A stretch of 64,000 nt of DNA from a bacterium (GTDB lineage: Bacteria; Zhuqueibacterota; Zhuqueibacteria; Oleimicrobiales; Geothermoviventaceae): positions 1 through 64,000 of the forward strand of contig JAPWUV010000005.1 in the NCBI GenBank assembly GCA_028275345.1, written 5' to 3'. Every line of letters begins with the position of its first letter. The stretch's first letter is position 1. This document shows, piece after piece, positions 61,713-64,000 of this stretch. The translations under genes and the position numbers were made by a program. Under the pieces are notes generated by a model. The model ran no database searches. It worked only from the letters and a program-made list of their open reading frames with translations, and was not told where the DNA came from.

Positions 61713-62528
61713 TCAAGGTTTCGGATTAGCAGCGGATGCCGCATTCTGTCCGGCTGCGGAAAGTTCATCACGTAGCCGCTGGATGGCGTGCCGTACTTCG
61801 CCCAACTTCGGACTTTGCGGGTAGCGTCGCAGAAAGCTCTGGTAGGTTTCCAGAGCCTCCTCCTTGCGCCCGAGCTCCTCCAGCTCTTTGGCTTTCCAAT
61901 AGAGGGCCTTCTGAGCCCACTGGGTATCGTAGTACTCTTCCAAAACGGAGTTGAAGTAGATCACGGCCGATTCATGGTAGCCCATCTTCCGGTAGAGCTC
62001 TCCGGCCTTGAATTCTTTCTCAGCCAGTTTTTCGCGGCATCGACGCAGATACTCCTCGGCCTGGGGTCGGAGTTCGCTGTCCGGATAGTCCTCCAGGAAG
62101 ACCTGAAGGGCCTGCACAGCCTTCCGAGTGAATTCCTGGTCGAGGCCGGGCTTCGGGGATAGCTCGAAATAGCTCACCCCGATCTTGAACTGCGCATCGT
62201 CGACCCAGCGGCTGTTGGGGTACATTCGGATAAGCCTCTCGTACTCCGCCACAGCGGTCACGTAATCCTTCAGATGAAAGCAGCATTCGGCGAGGTAGAA
62301 CTGGGCCTCGTCCGCGAGAGCCGTCCCACCGCTGCTGGCGACGATGATCTGGAACTGGGTCTTCGCGTCCAGGTAGTGGCCTTTGGCAAACATCTCCTTG
62401 GCAACTCGCATCCGCTCTTCCGGACTGAGCCCCGCTCTGAGCTTTCGGTTCGAGCAGCCCAGTCCAGCCAGCAGCACGAAGGCCGCTGCCAGAAGGAAGG
62501 CGCCAACGCATCTCCGATTCAAGCCCAT
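61713..62528 (-). CDS. bamD: BamD-like outer-membrane assembly lipoprotein
   Basis: A 271-residue lipoprotein. The signal ends LLAGLGC with the lipid cysteine at 25. Five TPR-like repeats follow (AKEMFAKGHYLDAKTQFQ, AEYERLIRMYPNSRWVDDAQ, ALQVFLEDYPDSELRPQAEE, YFNSVLEEYYDTQWAQKALY). This matches BamD, the essential partner of BamA in beta-barrel insertion. GGGAG is four bases before the ATG. nadD follows. No bamA is in the window. Confidence 0.9.
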   Translation of the reverse strand: MGLNRRCVGAFLLAAAFVLLAGLGCSNRKLRAGLSPEERMRVAKEMFAKGHYLDAKTQFQIIVASSGGTALADEAQFYLAECCFHLKDYVTAVAEYERLIRMYPNSRWVDDAQFKIGVSYFELSPKPGLDQEFTRKAVQALQVFLEDYPDSELRPQAEEYLRRCREKLAEKEFKAGELYRKMGYHESAVIYFNSVLEEYYDTQWAQKALYWKAKELEELGRKEEALETYQSFLRRYPQSPKLGEVRHAIQRLRDELSAAGQNAASAANPKP

Positions 62529-62563
62529 CGATCTCCCTGGTTGGTCCTGCCGTTGAGAATCCG

Positions 62564-63304
62564 CTACCGGGTACGGTAGCTGAAAAATAGGAATGTAACC
62601 ACCCCCGCAGCGACACCCGCAGCTAAGGACTCCAAGATTCGCCCCGTCCTAGAACCCTTCGGCTTCAAGCGTGCGTAGGTGAACTCGTAGGGACTCTCCT
62701 CCAGTCGGCTCAGGTCCTGTTCGCTCACAACGTCGACCCACCGTCGTTCCAAGAGCCCGCCCCACAGGAGATGGCCCCACTCGTCCCGAAGCCATCCGGA
62801 GAGCTGGAGGCTCACTTCCCTTTCGAGCGAGTCCGGCGCCATTGCCGGTCGGTGCCGCACGGCGACCGCCAATCGGTCCACGTGGAGAGTCAGCCGATTC
62901 CCTCCGGCCGCCGCTTCCGAACCCTCGGCCACTAGTCGGAAGCCCCTCCTCCCCAGCTCCTGGAGGAGCCGCGTCTCCACGAACCAGGCTTCGTCGCTCC
63001 CCTGCGGGCGGACCTCCACGGCCAATGGCACCGAGCGGGAGAGCTCGACCGAATCGAGGAGGACGCTCACTACCTCCCTCAACCCCTCCTCGAACACCTC
63101 CAGATTCGCTCTTGGCTGGGCCCACCCTTCGGCGCCCAACCCCAGCGCGAAGGCCAACAGAAGCACGAGCCGGACACCCGTTGTACGACGACGCGCTCTC
63201 GGCGGTTCAAATGGAGGCGGCACGGATCCCCTCTCCCGCCTCCGCTCGAGGGACCCCGCCCCGCCAGCCCGTTTGGCAGAGTCGCTCCGGTCGCGCCCGC
63301 TCAT
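62564..63304 (-). CDS. Exported protein of unknown function
   Basis: A protein of about 246 residues that I do not recognise. A basic N-terminal part of about 40 residues precedes a hydrophobic signal (VRLVLLLAFALGLGAEGWAQ). The mature part has an alternating hydrophobic pattern like a beta-rich periplasmic protein (LAVEVRPQGSDEAWFVETRL, LTLHVDRLAVAVRHRP). The C terminus is a hydrophobic helix followed by RTR (LAAGVAAGVVTFLFFSYRTR). Position before bamD suggests an envelope function. The start ATG 63304 has a poor ribosome site (GGCGAG). A later start near the signal would be easier for export, but no ATG or GTG is there. Confidence 0.6.
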   Translation of the reverse strand: MSGRDRSDSAKRAGGAGSLERRRERGSVPPPFEPPRARRRTTGVRLVLLLAFALGLGAEGWAQPRANLEVFEEGLREVVSVLLDSVELSRSVPLAVEVRPQGSDEAWFVETRLLQELGRRGFRLVAEGSEAAAGGNRLTLHVDRLAVAVRHRPAMAPDSLEREVSLQLSGWLRDEWGHLLWGGLLERRWVDVVSEQDLSRLEESPYEFTYARLKPKGSRTGRILESLAAGVAAGVVTFLFFSYRTR

Positions 63305-63321
63305 TTCTCGCCCAACGCACT

Positions 63322-64000
63322 TCACAGGGACACCAGAAACGTAACGAAGTGCTCCAACCTCACCACACCCCCTCCCGTCAGCTCGGTACGAACTGCGTAG
63401 TTGAGCGCGAAGGAGCGATCCGGCGCCAGAGGCTGGCCCTGTCCGAAGAGGCCGAGCCCGAAGGAAATCCATGGCCGCTCCTCTTCTGAGGGCCGAAAGA
63501 ATCCCGCTCGCAGCGCCAGATGGCGCCACGGCACCAGCTCGCTGCCGAAATGGAACTCGCGAACCGCAGGTTTGCCCTCATCCGAGAGGTTCCGCACATC
63601 GAGCGAAAGGGAAAGCCAACGTCCCCAGCGCTTGGAAAGGCCGAGGTTCAAGGTCCCATCAGGCAGCCGCCCCTCTTCCAGCATCCGAGCACGGGCTGGC
63701 GGAGGAAATCCCAAATAGGCAAGACCGAACTGCAAGCCTGCGTGCGATGTGAGCAGTACCCCGTAGCTCACAGCCACATCGCGCACCACGGAGTTGGAAT
63801 CGCGGCTTTGCCCGTAAAACACATTCAACCCGAAGGCCACCTCCCGCTGCAATCGGAGACGAGCGGCGAAATAGCCGCCATGCCGTTCAGGAAAGCGCTC
63901 CAAGCTCCCCCGCCTTGCTTCGGCGGGGGGCTCCAGGTTTTCGCCCAGCGCCACAAGGGCATCTACCAAGCCGAGGCGGGCCGTGAGCCCCTTGATCACC
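63322..64000 (-). CDS. Probable outer-membrane protein, 5' end outside the window
   Basis: At least 225 residues, open to the right edge. The C-terminal 200 residues show amphipathic strands with aromatic ends, typical of a beta-barrel (GYFAARLRLQREVAFGLNVF, GLQFGLAYLGFPPPARARM, LSLSLDVRNLSDEGKP, LNYAVRTELTGGGVVRLEHF), ending on alternating FVTFLVSL. The pattern resembles PorV-like or FadL-like barrels of FCB-group bacteria, which is only an impression. It ends 17 bases before the unknown exported protein gene. The start is not seen. Confidence 0.65.
   Translation of the reverse strand, partial: VIKGLTARLGLVDALVALGENLEPPAEARRGSLERFPERHGGYFAARLRLQREVAFGLNVFYGQSRDSNSVVRDVAVSYGVLLTSHAGLQFGLAYLGFPPPARARMLEEGRLPDGTLNLGLSKRWGRWLSLSLDVRNLSDEGKPAVREFHFGSELVPWRHLALRAGFFRPSEEERPWISFGLGLFGQGQPLAPDRSFALNYAVRTELTGGGVVRLEHFVTFLVSL

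Noticed and set aside
1-64000. CRISPR arrays, insertion sequences, tRNA and rRNA genes
   Set aside because: I saw no spaced direct repeats, transposase or integrase genes, and no tRNA- or rRNA-like sequence.

Overview
This GC-rich 64 kb window reads as one chromosomal segment of a Gram-negative bacterium with an outer membrane. Evidence for the envelope type includes a BamD lipoprotein, a LapA/LapB pair, a CpoB/YbgF-like lipoprotein, Wza/Wzc-type capsule export proteins and beta-barrel-like proteins. Promoters of the TTGACA-17-TANNNT kind and T-tailed terminators fit an ordinary sigma-70 organism. Starts are ATG, GTG and some TTG, usually behind GGAGG-type ribosome binding sites. The gene mix (MenG/UbiE, bamD, cmk-ispH-rpsA, scpAB, an S1 protein with six S1 domains) would suit an uncultured lineage near the FCB superphylum, but I cannot fix the phylum. 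Every gene I can support, about 60 in all, lies on the minus strand. Transcription therefore runs from right to left throughout, and no real plus-strand gene was found.

Positions 1-31444 hold a large exopolysaccharide/O-antigen-type locus. It is led by a STAS-domain protein and then encodes the export and polymerisation machinery (Wza-like, Wzc-like tyrosine kinase), UDP-glucuronate 4-epimerase-like enzyme, a complete polyprenyl-phosphate sugar phosphotransferase, UDP-glucose dehydrogenase, several GT4 and GT2 glycosyltransferases, two asparagine-synthetase homologues (one intact, one without the glutaminase cysteine), a second epimerase, an acyltransferase, a polysaccharide-deacetylase-like protein, a YbhN/AglD-like membrane protein, three dolichyl-phosphate-mannose-synthase-like GT2 proteins (one with its metal-binding motif lost), three PMT/ArnT-like membrane glycosyltransferases, a Wzx-type flippase and a Wzy/WaaL-type polymerase or ligase. 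Together they describe a uronic-acid-containing surface polysaccharide assembled on an undecaprenyl carrier, flipped, polymerised and exported, probably with extra sugars added outside the membrane from polyprenyl-phosphate donors.

Positions 31530-36403 hold two compact, fully delimited transcription units: promoter - outer-membrane protein - CpoB-like lipoprotein - terminator, then immediately promoter - galT - glgA - terminator. The two promoters share an identical 11-base -10 region.

Positions 36743-50231 are a run of closely spaced housekeeping and envelope genes: PspC-domain protein, exported protein-isoaspartate methyltransferase, deacetylase, endonuclease V, NUDIX, cell-wall amidase, YkvA-like, Mth938-like, MenG/UbiE, homocysteine methyltransferase-like, SPOR protein, lapB, lapA, miaB and mtaB. 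A strong terminator at 50650-50684 closes the next unit, which contains accA, a thioesterase, a Trm112-like protein, an HNH nuclease, scpA, scpB, an rluB-type pseudouridine synthase, cmk, ispH and rpsA. Upstream of accA is a GT2-sugar-phosphotransferase fusion with its own consensus promoter, and the window ends with nadD, bamD, an unknown exported protein and a truncated probable outer-membrane protein.

The least ordinary items are the glycosyltransferase/phosphotransferase fusion whose phosphotransferase domain lacks its catalytic residues, the cysteine-less asparagine-synthetase homologue beside an intact one, the metal-motif-less GT2 nested between two intact sisters, and the shared promoter element with a palindrome over its -35 box.
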